In this document: positions 7,977 to 17,359 of the stretch, one piece after another
Numbering within the stretch: the stretch's first letter is position 1
How the letters are laid out: every line of letters begins with the position of its first letter
Assembly (NCBI GenBank): GCA_963763855.1
Contig: CAVXPU010000005.1
Location: forward strand, 2,542,001-2,606,000
DNA length: 64,000 nt
Direction of reading: 5' to 3'
Source: JAIBCC01 sp963763855
GTDB lineage: Bacteria; Acidobacteriota; Blastocatellia; Pyrinomonadales; Pyrinomonadaceae
The notes under the pieces: generated by a model
What the model was told of the DNA's origin: nothing
Databases searched by the model: none
What the model saw: only the letters and a program-made list of their open reading frames with translations
Translations under genes and position numbers: made by a program

Positions 7977-9941
7977 TTATTTCGCGTTCTGCGAATTAGA
8001 GATATTTTTTGAGTCTTTGGGTTGCCAATCGTTATCAATCTCAACGTTTTTCAGCGATAAAGCGTCAAAAACATTGAGCTCAAATCCCTTTATATAGGGT
8101 TTAACCAGTGAATATGAAGTCGGATAATAGAGAGGAATCGCGGGAATTTGCTTTAGTGCTTCTTCTTCGGTGGTGATAATTTTATTTTCGGCAATCGCGT
8201 TTGTTTCACCCGAACTTTTATTCTCAATTTTTTGCGTTTCGTTTTCCTCAAAATTCAAATTCGATTCAGCAGTTTCTTGATCCAAAATCTGATTGTTAGA
8301 ATTTGAAGCTGGTGAAGTAATTTCTTTATTTTCTTGATTTACGAGAGTGGGTTTATGCTCAAACATTGCGAGCATATTGATAATTTCATTATGAGTAGGT
8401 AAAACGATCCCTCGTCGTGCCAAACTAAAATCACCAATTTGAATAGAGTTTTCAAAATCAACCTTATCTTTAACTATAATCTCGGTGCTTACATTGAGGT
8501 TTTTCTGCCACATTTTTGCAACTGACTTGGCAATTTTCTGCTGCATATTATTACGATTGACCAATAATTTTATGACCGGAAAGTTTTCACCGTTTGAGTA
8601 GCCGGCTTCACTCAATAATCTTTTGGCTTTCTCAACGTCTTCTTTTAGCCGCTCATTTTTAGTTTCAAAAGGTAGAAAATTCAAGGCAGGCTCAGTCGCT
8701 CCGTCCATTTCATCTTCGGTTAAACGCTTGCGGTCAATCGAAATTGCCAGAGCTTTTCTCACACGAAAATCGTCAAAAGGCTTTGAATTAAGATTGAATT
8801 CATAGTAATTCAAAGCTCCGTGAACCGTTTGGTGAAATTCGCCAAATGGCTGCAAAAGTTTTAACGCAAGAGGCTGAAAACTTGCGTTCGTAATCGCGTC
8901 GATTTCACCGGCACGATATGCCGCAAGTGCCATTTCAGCATCTTCAGAAGGTATAAATTTAACTCTTTCAAGCTTCACTTCAGCTCGATTCCAATAGTCC
9001 GGATTTCGTTCGAGCGAAATGCCGTCTTTGGCAACTGAAATAATTCTAAATGCTCCATTTGTTATGGTTTTCGCATCTAAAACAGATTTTTCAAAATCTT
9101 TGCCGTCACCAAAAATCGGACGAAAAATCGGATGGGCAACCAGCAAAGGAAATTCATTATCCGGCTGAATCAGAGTTACCTTCAATGAAAACTTATCAAT
9201 TGCCTGAACGCCGAATTTTGCTTTAGAGTCAGTTTTTCGAGCAGTTTGCTCCGGCATTTTGTTGCTATCTTCCGGGCGTGTAAATGCGTCTTGGGGAAGT
9301 TCTTCTCCATTAGAATTATTTTCAGACGAAGCATTCTGATTTGAAGTTTCATTAGCAGATTTATTGGAATTTTCCTCACGATCAGCGATTTCCACATCGT
9401 CATCCGCAAAGATCGGCAAAACGTCTTCTGAATCCATTCCAACTATATTCTTTAGCAAACCGCGTTGTGAAACCTTGTCGCCGAGCTCAGTTAAACGCTT
9501 CCATGAGCGGACAAAATCGTCTGCCGTTACAGTTTCTCCGTTCGACCATTTAGCATCTTTGCGAAGTTGAAACGTCCAGATTTTGAAATCCGGCGAAGAA
9601 GTCCATTTATCGGAAATTGCCGGAATTGCTTCAGAGGTTGCCGGATTTACATCCGTCAAACCTTCAAAAAGTGTGCGAACAATATCTGTTTCCGGCGACG
9701 CCGAAGCCAATGCAGGATCAAAACTTTTTGGTGTTTTACCATTGCTCCAACGAAATTCTTGTTTTGGCGGTGGTGAATTTTCCCCAATAAACGGGTCGGA
9801 TTTTGGCGTTTGAATTTCACTACAATTAATTAAGAAAAGACTAAGCAGCAAAAACGAACACAGTTTCACCGAAGATTTGATAATGGATAAATGATAATTT
9901 TTTCTGATAGAATTTTCCATTCTCCGATTTTCGCCTTTCAT
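7977..9941 (-). CDS. Second peptide-binding lipoprotein (SBP family 5) of the opp operon
   Basis: 654-residue periplasmic solute-binding lipoprotein. The lipobox is LFLINCSE. Motifs: FRWSNGKTPKSFDPALAS, NGETVTADDFVRSWKRL, NGAFRIISVAKDG, VRKALAISIDRKRL. Two low-complexity Asn/Glu/Ser-rich segments interrupt the fold, one near residues 180-250 and one near 545-590. The first lies at the same structural place as the long insertion in the neighbouring OppA. ATG at 9941 overlaps the coaE stop (ATGA), which supports this start; a Met seven residues later is an alternative. The two adjacent binding proteins probably feed the same permease with different peptides (inference). Confidence 0.93.
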   Translation of the reverse strand: MKGENRRMENSIRKNYHLSIIKSSVKLCSFLLLSLFLINCSEIQTPKSDPFIGENSPPPKQEFRWSNGKTPKSFDPALASASPETDIVRTLFEGLTDVNPATSEAIPAISDKWTSSPDFKIWTFQLRKDAKWSNGETVTADDFVRSWKRLTELGDKVSQRGLLKNIVGMDSEDVLPIFADDDVEIADREENSNKSANETSNQNASSENNSNGEELPQDAFTRPEDSNKMPEQTARKTDSKAKFGVQAIDKFSLKVTLIQPDNEFPLLVAHPIFRPIFGDGKDFEKSVLDAKTITNGAFRIISVAKDGISLERNPDYWNRAEVKLERVKFIPSEDAEMALAAYRAGEIDAITNASFQPLALKLLQPFGEFHQTVHGALNYYEFNLNSKPFDDFRVRKALAISIDRKRLTEDEMDGATEPALNFLPFETKNERLKEDVEKAKRLLSEAGYSNGENFPVIKLLVNRNNMQQKIAKSVAKMWQKNLNVSTEIIVKDKVDFENSIQIGDFSLARRGIVLPTHNEIINMLAMFEHKPTLVNQENKEITSPASNSNNQILDQETAESNLNFEENETQKIENKSSGETNAIAENKIITTEEEALKQIPAIPLYYPTSYSLVKPYIKGFELNVFDALSLKNVEIDNDWQPKDSKNISNSQNAK

Positions 9942-10543
9942 TTCCTAAAAAGTTGCAATTGCCGATAAATTTCAATAGTCCGCTCTTTAGTTGCCTCAAA
10001 TCCTTTTGACGTGTCAATTAAATAATCTGCATAACCTTTTTTTTCTTCCTGGGGCATTTGCGAATTTATTCTTTTCAACGCTTCCGAATCGCTCATATTA
10101 TTCCGTATTTTCAATCTTTCCAATTGAATTTCCGGCTGGCACCAAACCACAATCAACTTATCAAAACGCTTATATCCGCCAGATTCAATCATCAATGCCG
10201 CATCGACCACAGCAATATTTTGCGGATTTTCAAGCTCCCTTTCCGCCAGCCAACTATTCTGTGCCTCATACACTAATGGATGCACAATAGAATTAAGAAG
10301 TTGCCGTTTTGCCTCATCCGCAAAAACTATCGCTCCTAGTTTCGCTCGGTCAATTTGCCCGTCAGACTGCAAAATTTCGCGACCAAAATTATCAATAATT
10401 TGATTCCAGCCTTTAGTTTGCGGTGCTACAACTTGCCGGGAAGTCTGATCGGCATCAAGCACAAACGCCCCGAGTTCGATTAAAACTTCGCAGACATAAC
10501 TTTTACCGACGGCAATCGAACCCGTTAAACCAACTTTTAGCAT
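9938..10543 (-). CDS. coaE: Dephospho-CoA kinase
   Basis: Last step of coenzyme A synthesis: phosphorylates the ribose 3'-hydroxyl of dephospho-CoA. 201 residues, the usual length. The P-loop is GLTGSIAVGKS at residues 5-15. DADQTSR (the substrate-binding Asp region) follows, then the lid region HPLV and VVDAALMIESGGYKRFD. The start ATG overlaps the folD stop by one base (TGATG) and its stop overlaps the next start (ATGA). folD, coaE and the peptide-binding protein gene are therefore tightly coupled. Confidence 0.97.
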   Translation of the reverse strand: MLKVGLTGSIAVGKSYVCEVLIELGAFVLDADQTSRQVVAPQTKGWNQIIDNFGREILQSDGQIDRAKLGAIVFADEAKRQLLNSIVHPLVYEAQNSWLAERELENPQNIAVVDAALMIESGGYKRFDKLIVVWCQPEIQLERLKIRNNMSDSEALKRINSQMPQEEKKGYADYLIDTSKGFEATKERTIEIYRQLQLFRK

Positions 10544-11475
10544 CAGGAAATCTTTCTCCGCATTTTCGCCGCTTCAACCGTATTTTTCATTAGCATCGCA
10601 ACCGTTAAAAGCCCGACTCCGCCGGGAACAGGCGTAAAATTTGCGGCTTTTGCCTTTGCATCTTTCGGATTGACATCGCCTACCAGCGTAAAACCACGCT
10701 TTTCGATAGTGGAAAGACGTTTTTCGAGTTCGTCTTCGTCAAATAATTCTCTTGCTAAATCTTTATCAGAAACATTATTGATTCCAACATCAATTACAGT
10801 TGCTCCAGCTTTGATATGTTCGGCTTTTATAAATCCAGCCCGTCCGATTGCCGCCACTAAAATATCTGCTTGAGAAGCAATTTCGGGTAAATTTTTCGTC
10901 CTCGAATGGCAAATCGTGACAGTCGCATTTTCTTGTAAAAGCAACATAGCCATAGGTTTACCAACAATATTACTTCGCCCGACTATTACTGCGTGAGTTC
11001 CGGCAATCTCAATTCCCGAACGCTTTAAAATCTCGATCACTCCCGCAGGCGTACAAGGAACGAGCGACTTTTGCCCCGAAGTCAATCTTCCAACATTGAT
11101 TGGATGAAAGCCGTCGACATCTTTTTGCGGGTCTATCGCCTCTAAAATCGCTTTTTCATCAATCTGTTTTGGGAGCGGTAATTGAACCAAAATCCCGTCA
11201 ACTTCATCCCGTTCATTCAATTCCTTAACTATTTGCAGGACTTCTTCGTGAGTGGCGTCCGCTTCTAAATGCCGATGTTCTGAGATGATTCCAAGTTCTT
11301 CCGCTGTTTTAACCTTGCTTCCAACGTAAACTGCCGAAGCCGGATCTTCGCCAACCCGAACTACAACTAAACTTGGGCGGAACCCAAACTTATCTTTCAA
11401 TTCGGCGACCTCAACGGTAACTTCCGTTTTAATAGACGCTGCAATTTCCTTTCCGCCCAAAATTCTTGCACTCAT
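10543..11475 (-). CDS. folD: Bifunctional methylenetetrahydrofolate dehydrogenase/cyclohydrolase
   Basis: 310 residues. Interconverts 5,10-methylene-, methenyl- and 10-formyl-tetrahydrofolate with NADP. Catalytic Tyr50 and Lys54 are visible in YVGSKVKTAEELGI. PCTPAGVIEIL, VGRSNIVGKPMAMLLL (nucleotide-binding loop) and PVPGGVGLLTVAML are textbook FolD signatures. It is the first gene of the operon leading into coaE and the peptide importer. The 57 bases between its start and the divergent transglycosylase gene must hold both promoters. Confidence 0.98.
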   Translation of the reverse strand: MSARILGGKEIAASIKTEVTVEVAELKDKFGFRPSLVVVRVGEDPASAVYVGSKVKTAEELGIISEHRHLEADATHEEVLQIVKELNERDEVDGILVQLPLPKQIDEKAILEAIDPQKDVDGFHPINVGRLTSGQKSLVPCTPAGVIEILKRSGIEIAGTHAVIVGRSNIVGKPMAMLLLQENATVTICHSRTKNLPEIASQADILVAAIGRAGFIKAEHIKAGATVIDVGINNVSDKDLARELFDEDELEKRLSTIEKRGFTLVGDVNPKDAKAKAANFTPVPGGVGLLTVAMLMKNTVEAAKMRRKIS

Positions 11476-11532
11476 AATGTTTTGTAACTTGGATTTTACA
11501 GTAATTTTTAAAACTTTGCTAAAATACGAGCT

Positions 11533-13994
11533 ATGAAATTTGTCATCTTTTCTGTTCTTTTCGCCATGATTTTTATGAGCAATTCATTTGCCCAAGATTT
11601 TAAGCTAAAAATTCGTCAGGCGGTTGAAAATCGTGAATATCAAACTGCCGTCAGCGAACTCAAAAATCTCGAAACGCTCTGACAAAAAACTCTTTGCTGC
11701 AAACAATTACGATTATCTTCTAGCCCGAATGGCAGAAAAACGAGGCGATATGGCATTGGCAATGGCAAAGTATCAATCAGTTGTGAATCGGAAATCGACT
11801 TTAAGCGAATATGCAAAATGGCATCTTTCACAAATCGCACGCTCGAGCGGGAATTTAACGTTGGAAAGACTTTATTTGCAACGCCTTTCCGCCGAAAACG
11901 CCAATAGTTTAATGCTTCAAGCCGCGAATAATCGACTCGCGAAAAGCTATTTTGAAAGCAAAAATTACGAAACAGCGATTCAGCTTTTGCAATCGATGCC
12001 TGATTTTTCGGCTACGGCAAATCAATCAAGTGCAAAATCAAATAATGTGCTTTTCCGTGAAAATTTACTCTTGCTCGGACATTCATTTTTGCAAAGCGGA
12101 AAAATTAGCGAAGCCAAGGAAATTTACGCAAAGATTTTGAGTACTCTGCCCAATGCGGCTCAACCTGATGATTTCGCTTTGGAAGCGATAAAAGCATTGG
12201 ACGAAATCGAGGTTGGCAAAGATGTTTTCGGCAAAGCCGCTCCTGAAATTAGCCGATGCTGAACATTTTCGACGAGCATCTATTTATCAATTTAACCGCA
12301 ATTTTTCGTTGGCAAGACTTCATTATCTGGCAATAATCGAACGATTTCCGGGTTCAACCAATACGCCGCAAGCTCTTTATCAAGTTGGGCGTGGCTTCGC
12401 CCTCGAAAATTCTTTCAATGAGGCAATTAAATGGTTTGAGCGAACTCAATCTGAGTTTCCCAATGACACAATTGCAAAGGACGCTTTGAGTCAAGCGGCT
12501 TCAGCATATTCGCGTGTAAATAAACCAAAGGAAGCCACTTCCCGCTATCAAAAACTTATCCAGCAATTTCCCGAAGCTGACAATTTGGAACGTGCTTATC
12601 TAAACATGGTCGATGTAGAACGAGATCAAGGCGGCTCCTCAGAAGCATTAAAATGGACAAATAAAACCCGCGAAGCATTCAAAGGAAAACTGCCCGAAGC
12701 CATCGCTTTATTCGCACAGGTTCGTATTCGAATCGCGGAAAATGATTGGGCTAATGCACTTGCTGAATTGGGCGATTTGCAAAAAATGCCTGATTTGGGA
12801 GGAACGAGAGTTCCGGGCGGAACGAATAAAAGTGAATTAGCCTATTTGCGGGCATTTATTTTCGATCAAATGGGGCGGTATACCGAGGCGGTCGAGGCTT
12901 ATTTGGCGATTCCAGATGGACGTGGTGAATATTACGGCTGGCGTGCAACGGAACGCCTAAGGGCTTTGGGAACGGATGAGAGAGCAAAGCAAAGCGTTGA
13001 AGAAAAATTTAGTTATCATCTAAATATCGCCCAACAAAACGTAACTACCGCAACGGCGGAAAACATCCGACAGTCGGCTCAAAGTGCGTTGCGTTTGACA
13101 GCAAATCAAAGCGTTCAAACGAAATTGCTTGAAGTCATCAAAAAGTCTTACTCGTTAATACCAAGTTATCAAAAGATTCCAAGCGGAACGGTTCAAGAAT
13201 TAGGACGCAAGGAAGTCTTAAAGGAACAGCCTGCTTCGCAAACCAATTCTCATCAAAATTTGGCGGATGAACTACTATTTCTAGGACTTTACGATGAAGG
13301 AACGCCCGAACTTGAAACCGCTCTTCGCGAAAAATTATCCAAAAATACTAATTCCTTGAGTGATTTCTCACCCGAAATCGCTTATACATTAGCCAATTAT
13401 TACAAACGCGGCGATATGGCGAATCGGGCGATTGCTTACATAGAACCGCAATGGAAAACCGTTCCTGCGGATTATCAGATCGAGCTAATTCCGCGTGAGC
13501 AGATCGAGCTTTTATATCCGGTTCCATATTCGGATTCGCTGCTCAAATTCGCTCCGGAACGCAGTGTTGATCCGCGGTATGCACTTTCGATTATGCGGCA
13601 GGAATCCCGCTATCGTGCTGATGTAAAATCGGTTGCGGCTGCTCGCGGATTGATGCAGTTTATTTCAGATACGTCGAATAAAATCGCGGTTGAATTAAAC
13701 AGATCTAATTTCAAGCAGGACGAGCTTTACAATCCGCCAACCGCAGTTTTGTTTGGTTCGCAATATTTGGGCAATCTCTTCAAAATTTTCCCAAATCAGC
13801 CACAAGCCGTTGCAGCCAGCTATAATGGCGGTGAAATCAATATGGCTCGCTGGCTTGCACGCTCGAAAACTGACAATCCTGATCGATACGTTCCTGAAAT
13901 AATCTTTTCGCAATCGAAAGATTACGTTTACAAGGTGATGGCGAATTACCGCGTTTATCAGATTTTTTATGACGAAAAATTGAAAGCCCGATAA
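11533..13994 (+). CDS. Soluble lytic murein transglycosylase with TPR-like solenoid (two apparent frameshifts)
   Basis: Exported peptidoglycan-cleaving enzyme. It begins at ATG 11533 with the signal MKFVIFSVLFAMIFMSNSFA. A long alpha-helical solenoid of TPR-like repeats follows (NSFNEAIKWFERTQSEFPND and others), as in Slt70. The C-terminal SLT domain carries the catalytic Glu in MRQESRYRADVKSV, then GLMQF and AASYNGGE. One extra base between about 11660 and 11685 separates LKNLETL from DKKLFAANNYDY. Another extra base near 12245 separates KAAP from KLADAEHFRRAS. Repairing both gives about 820 residues. It faces folD across a short divergent gap. Confidence 0.92.
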
Positions 13995-13998
13995 CGGA

Positions 13999-14083
13999 AC
14001 GCAGACAATCTGCTTGCGAGTGAATGTTTAGAACGTTATTTTGAATGGTAGTTTTTACACGCAGGCAACCTGCCTGCGAGTGA
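13999..14083. repeat. Two tandem copies of a palindromic interspersed repeat (family 1)
   Basis: Direct copies at 13999-14023 (ACGCAGACAATCTGCTTGCG plus AGTGA) and 14059-14083 (ACGCAGGCAACCTGCCTGCG plus AGTGA). Each is itself a small palindrome of the form GCAGGCA-NN-TGCCTGC. They lie just after the transglycosylase stop, before the SCO gene. The same family recurs at 19524-19607 and 47052-47078. REP-like extragenic palindromes of this form can act as terminators or messenger-stabilising hairpins. Confidence 0.8.
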
Positions 14084-14128
14084 GAATTACATTTGTTTTT
14101 ATCTTCGCACTTGTGCAAAATAATTTGT

Positions 14129-15016
14129 ATGCGTTATTTACACATTATTTTACTTTCGATTTTACTGCTCGGTGCGTGTGAAAACCCAAATAAAAAGCCG
14201 GTGGCAGCGGCTGATGCAAAGCGTTATCCTCTGAAAGGAAGGGTTGTTTCAGTTGATTTGGCAAAAGGAAAAGCAAACATCGATCACGAAAAAATTCCGG
14301 GTTATATGGAGGAGATGACGATGCCCTTTCCGATTCATGATAGAGAAATTTTGCAAACTCTTTCGCCAAATGCCAATGTAAAAGCGGAACTTGTGGTAAA
14401 TCCTGACCAAGATTATTGGCTTGAAAATATTGTGATTTCCTCTGCCCCGACGGCAAATCAAAATCCCCTAACGGTCAACGAAAATTTCGCCCAAATTGAT
14501 AAAGAAGTTCCTGATTTCAAGCTTACAAATCAGGATGGAAAGCCCATCTCCTTTAAAGATTTTCGCGGCAAAGCCTTGGCGATTACGTTTATTTATTCCC
14601 GATGCCCGCTGCCCGAATATTGCATTTTGATGTCGCAGCGTTTTAGCGATCTGGCGATTCAATTACAAAACAGTGCAGATTTGAAGGGTAAAGTTAAACT
14701 TCTGAGCATTTCATTTGATCCGGCAACAGACACGCCGGAAACGCTTAAAAAATACGGACTTGCCTACATGAAAAATCCTGACTACGACTTTTCGATCTGG
14801 CAACTTGCCACCGCACCCGAGAAAGAAACGCGTCAAATCGCCGACTTTTTTGGACTTAGATACGAAATTGATCAGAATAACAAAACGCAATTTACTCACG
14901 CCTTGCGAACGGTTGTAATTGCACCCGATGGCAAAACAAAGAAAGTATTTTCGGGCGGAGATTGGACGAATGATGAGATTTTGCGGGAATTGGAAAATAC
15001 TTTGAAGAGACAATAG
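14129..15016 (+). CDS. SCO1/SenC-type copper lipoprotein fused to a CusF-like copper-binding domain
   Basis: 296 residues from ATG 14129. A lipoprotein signal (LLSILLLGAC) is followed by a CusF/YdhY-like beta-barrel (YPLKGRVVSVDLAKGKANID, then PGYMEEMTMPF, whose Met residues are typical copper ligands). A thioredoxin-fold SCO domain then starts at VPDFKLTNQDGKPISF. The SCO cysteines are in RCPLPEYC (spacing C-x5-C rather than the classical C-x3-C) and the conserved copper-ligand His is in QFTHALRTVVIAPDG. Known role of the family: delivering copper to or reducing the CuA centre of cytochrome oxidase. It stands alone, with no oxidase genes nearby. Confidence 0.92.
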   Translation: MRYLHIILLSILLLGACENPNKKPVAAADAKRYPLKGRVVSVDLAKGKANIDHEKIPGYMEEMTMPFPIHDREILQTLSPNANVKAELVVNPDQDYWLENIVISSAPTANQNPLTVNENFAQIDKEVPDFKLTNQDGKPISFKDFRGKALAITFIYSRCPLPEYCILMSQRFSDLAIQLQNSADLKGKVKLLSISFDPATDTPETLKKYGLAYMKNPDYDFSIWQLATAPEKETRQIADFFGLRYEIDQNNKTQFTHALRTVVIAPDGKTKKVFSGGDWTNDEILRELENTLKRQ

Positions 15017-15047
15017 TTTCGGTTTTTTTCATTCTGCGTCGTCAAGA

Positions 15048-15911
15048 TTACGGAAGCATTATCGCAACTAAGCTGCCATGCCCCTTGTAGCCATCCGCAA
15101 TAAACGTCGGAAGTGGCGAAAACGAAAGCGATAGGTTTTTCTCTCTCAACAATCCCATAACGCTGAATGGCGGATGCGGCGAATCGGAAAAAGTTCCGGC
15201 ATCTAGTCTTGCGAGTCTGATTTCCCCATCCTTCAATGTTCCGGTCGCGGTCTCCGAGAGCCTCCGATTAATCTCTTTAATAGTTCCTTTTAAGTCGAAA
15301 GTCATCGTTACAAAATCTTCAAAGCTGAGGATGCTGATCGTACCCGTAGCCCGGAATTCATTGCTTATTCCCGCAAAACCACCCGAGAATCCAAAAGAAT
15401 TCTTTGTAATCTGGAAACTTTGCAGCTTTTTCGAAAAATCCGGCGAAAGATTCAACGGCAAACCCTCTTCTTCTTTAATTGGAAATTGCACAACCTTAAA
15501 AGGCGTTGTGATTACCTGCGTCGTCATAATGTCTTTGCCCGGCGATTTTACTTCAACGTGATATTTTCCTTCCGTTTTTCGTATGTTGACGCTATACCCA
15601 CCCGTCGATTTCTCGCCGCCAAACCCTGCGATAACGGCACTATTTGTAAAATCGATCTTCGAAGCCTCCGGTAAACCTTCAACTAAAGTCTGCATTTTAA
15701 TGTAAGTTTCCGAATCGCGTGCTACAAAAATAAAAGGAGCGTCAACTTTCGAATAAGCTCCTTCTGCCAAAATTTTGTAATTTCCGTCTAGTTCCAATTC
15801 GTTAAAATCCTTCGGTTTTATGGGATGTATGCTCTTTTTTTGGGCAAATGAAGTTATTAAGCCAACGTTAAAAATTAATAATAATAGTGCAAATAATTTG
15901 TAGGTTTTCAT
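15048..15911 (-). CDS. Exported protein with a PrcB C-terminal-like domain
   Basis: 287 residues from ATG 15911, chosen because GAGAGGAAATACA precedes it and a signal peptide follows (MKTYKLFALLLLIFNVGLIT, then SFAQ). The middle (VIAGFGGEKSTGGYSVNIRK followed by VEVKSPGKD and FKVVQFP) matches the PrcB_C pattern, a domain found in protease-complex subunits of spirochaetes and others. The C-terminal half, with FEDFVTMTFDLKGTIKEINR, is not recognised. It is the downstream neighbour of the amidohydrolase in the same direction, 54 bases on. Role unknown. Confidence 0.75.
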   Translation of the reverse strand: MKTYKLFALLLLIFNVGLITSFAQKKSIHPIKPKDFNELELDGNYKILAEGAYSKVDAPFIFVARDSETYIKMQTLVEGLPEASKIDFTNSAVIAGFGGEKSTGGYSVNIRKTEGKYHVEVKSPGKDIMTTQVITTPFKVVQFPIKEEEGLPLNLSPDFSKKLQSFQITKNSFGFSGGFAGISNEFRATGTISILSFEDFVTMTFDLKGTIKEINRRLSETATGTLKDGEIRLARLDAGTFSDSPHPPFSVMGLLREKNLSLSFSPLPTFIADGYKGHGSLVAIMLP

Positions 15912-15965
15912 TGTATTTCCTCTCGCCTTAGATTTAAATCCAGACATTTTCGGAACGCCTGATTT

Positions 15966-17320
15966 CTATAAATATTGCATCTTTTGAGCAATTTCTTTGA
16001 TCTCCGAATGCAATAAGTCTTCATCGATTGTCAATACTTTTCCATCTCGGTAAAGCTCTTTCCCTGCAACCATTGTCAGGCAAACATCACTCGAATTTGC
16101 CGCAAATATTAGTGATGAATAAACATCGTGAATTGGTTGCCGGTCAATATCTTTGAGAGAAATGACGACGATATCCGCTTGTTTCCCAGCTTCAAGCGAA
16201 CCAATTTCGTCTTCCATTTGCAGAGCTTTCGCACCGCCGAAAGTTATCGTCTCCAATATTTCTTGTGCGGTAATCAATCGGTCTTTATCTCCTCGCGTGC
16301 GTGCAAGCAACGCGGCAAATCGCCCTTCTTCCAAAAGGTCGCAGATGTTGTTGCTTGCCACCGAATCACTGCCGATACCTACTCGTAAGTTATTGTCGAG
16401 AAAAGCTTCAAAAGGTGCGATGCTGTGTCCGAATTTCGCATTTGATTTTGGACAATGAGCAATACTCGAACCACTTTCTCTTTATCAAATCCCAATCCTT
16501 TTGGATTCGTTAAAATACAATGTGCCAGCAATGGCTGGGCTTCTAAAACACCGATTTCCGCCAAATATTCGATCGACGAAAGATTCGGTGCAGACCAATG
16601 AATTCCACGAGTTTGATAGAATTCCGCCATCGCTCCCATTCCTTTCGTCATCAAATCTTCTTCCATTTTTGATTCGGCGGCATGGATAGAAATCTTAATC
16701 TTTTCGGCTAAGGAATATTCGGTAATTAACTCAAATAGTTTTCGGCTAACGGTGTAAGGTGCATGAGGCGAAATACCCGCTTTCACAAGATTCGTTTCGT
16801 TTGACCTCAAATTAGCAAATTTAGACTCCAATTTCGCAAAATCTTTTTCGGCATTTTCATTATCAGGCGAAAACTCGGTTTCCTGAAAAATTACGCCACG
16901 CAAACCTGCCTTTTTTAATGCCGAAAAACCTGCTTCTCCGTAGCGTCCGATATCGCCGAAGCACGTTACACCCGCCCGAATTCCTTCGACTGCACCAAGT
17001 ATTGCTGAAGTTTCAATGTCGTCTTTGGTTAATTTTTCGTCGCGTGTTACGGCGGTTTTGATGAGCCATTTGAAGAAATCTGCTTCTACATCGTCCAAAA
17101 AGCCCCGCATTATCGAAAGTTCAAGATGCGAATGACAATTAACAAAACCCGGCAAGATCACAGCTTCGCCAAAATCTTCGCAGGTTGCATTAGGATATTT
17201 TTTTTGCAGATAAAGCGAATTTCCAACGTCGATAATTTTGTCGTTTTCAATTGCAATCGCACCCTGTTCAATTGGTTCAGAGGAAATTGGCAAAACGTAT
17301 TCGGCTGATAAAATTTTCAT
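15966..17320 (-). CDS. Amidohydrolase of the MtaD/SsnA/chlorohydrolase group (one apparent frameshift)
   Basis: About 450 residues when repaired. Metal-dependent deaminase/hydrolase fold: an N-terminal beta strand segment (MKILSAEYVLPISSEPIEQG), the HxH metal motif in FVNCHSHLELS, a second metal His in KISIHAAES, and the later part GSSIAHCPKSNAKFGHSIAP followed by GIGSDSVASNN with the catalytic Asp. One missing base at about 16472-16482 breaks the frame between GLGFDKE and SGSSIAHCPK. Both halves match the same family contiguously. The probable substrate class is methylthioadenosine, S-adenosylhomocysteine or guanine-like aminopurines; I cannot tell which. Confidence 0.9.
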
Positions 17321-17359
17321 TGCGAGAATTCTAAAACAATATGAGTCGAATTGGAATTT

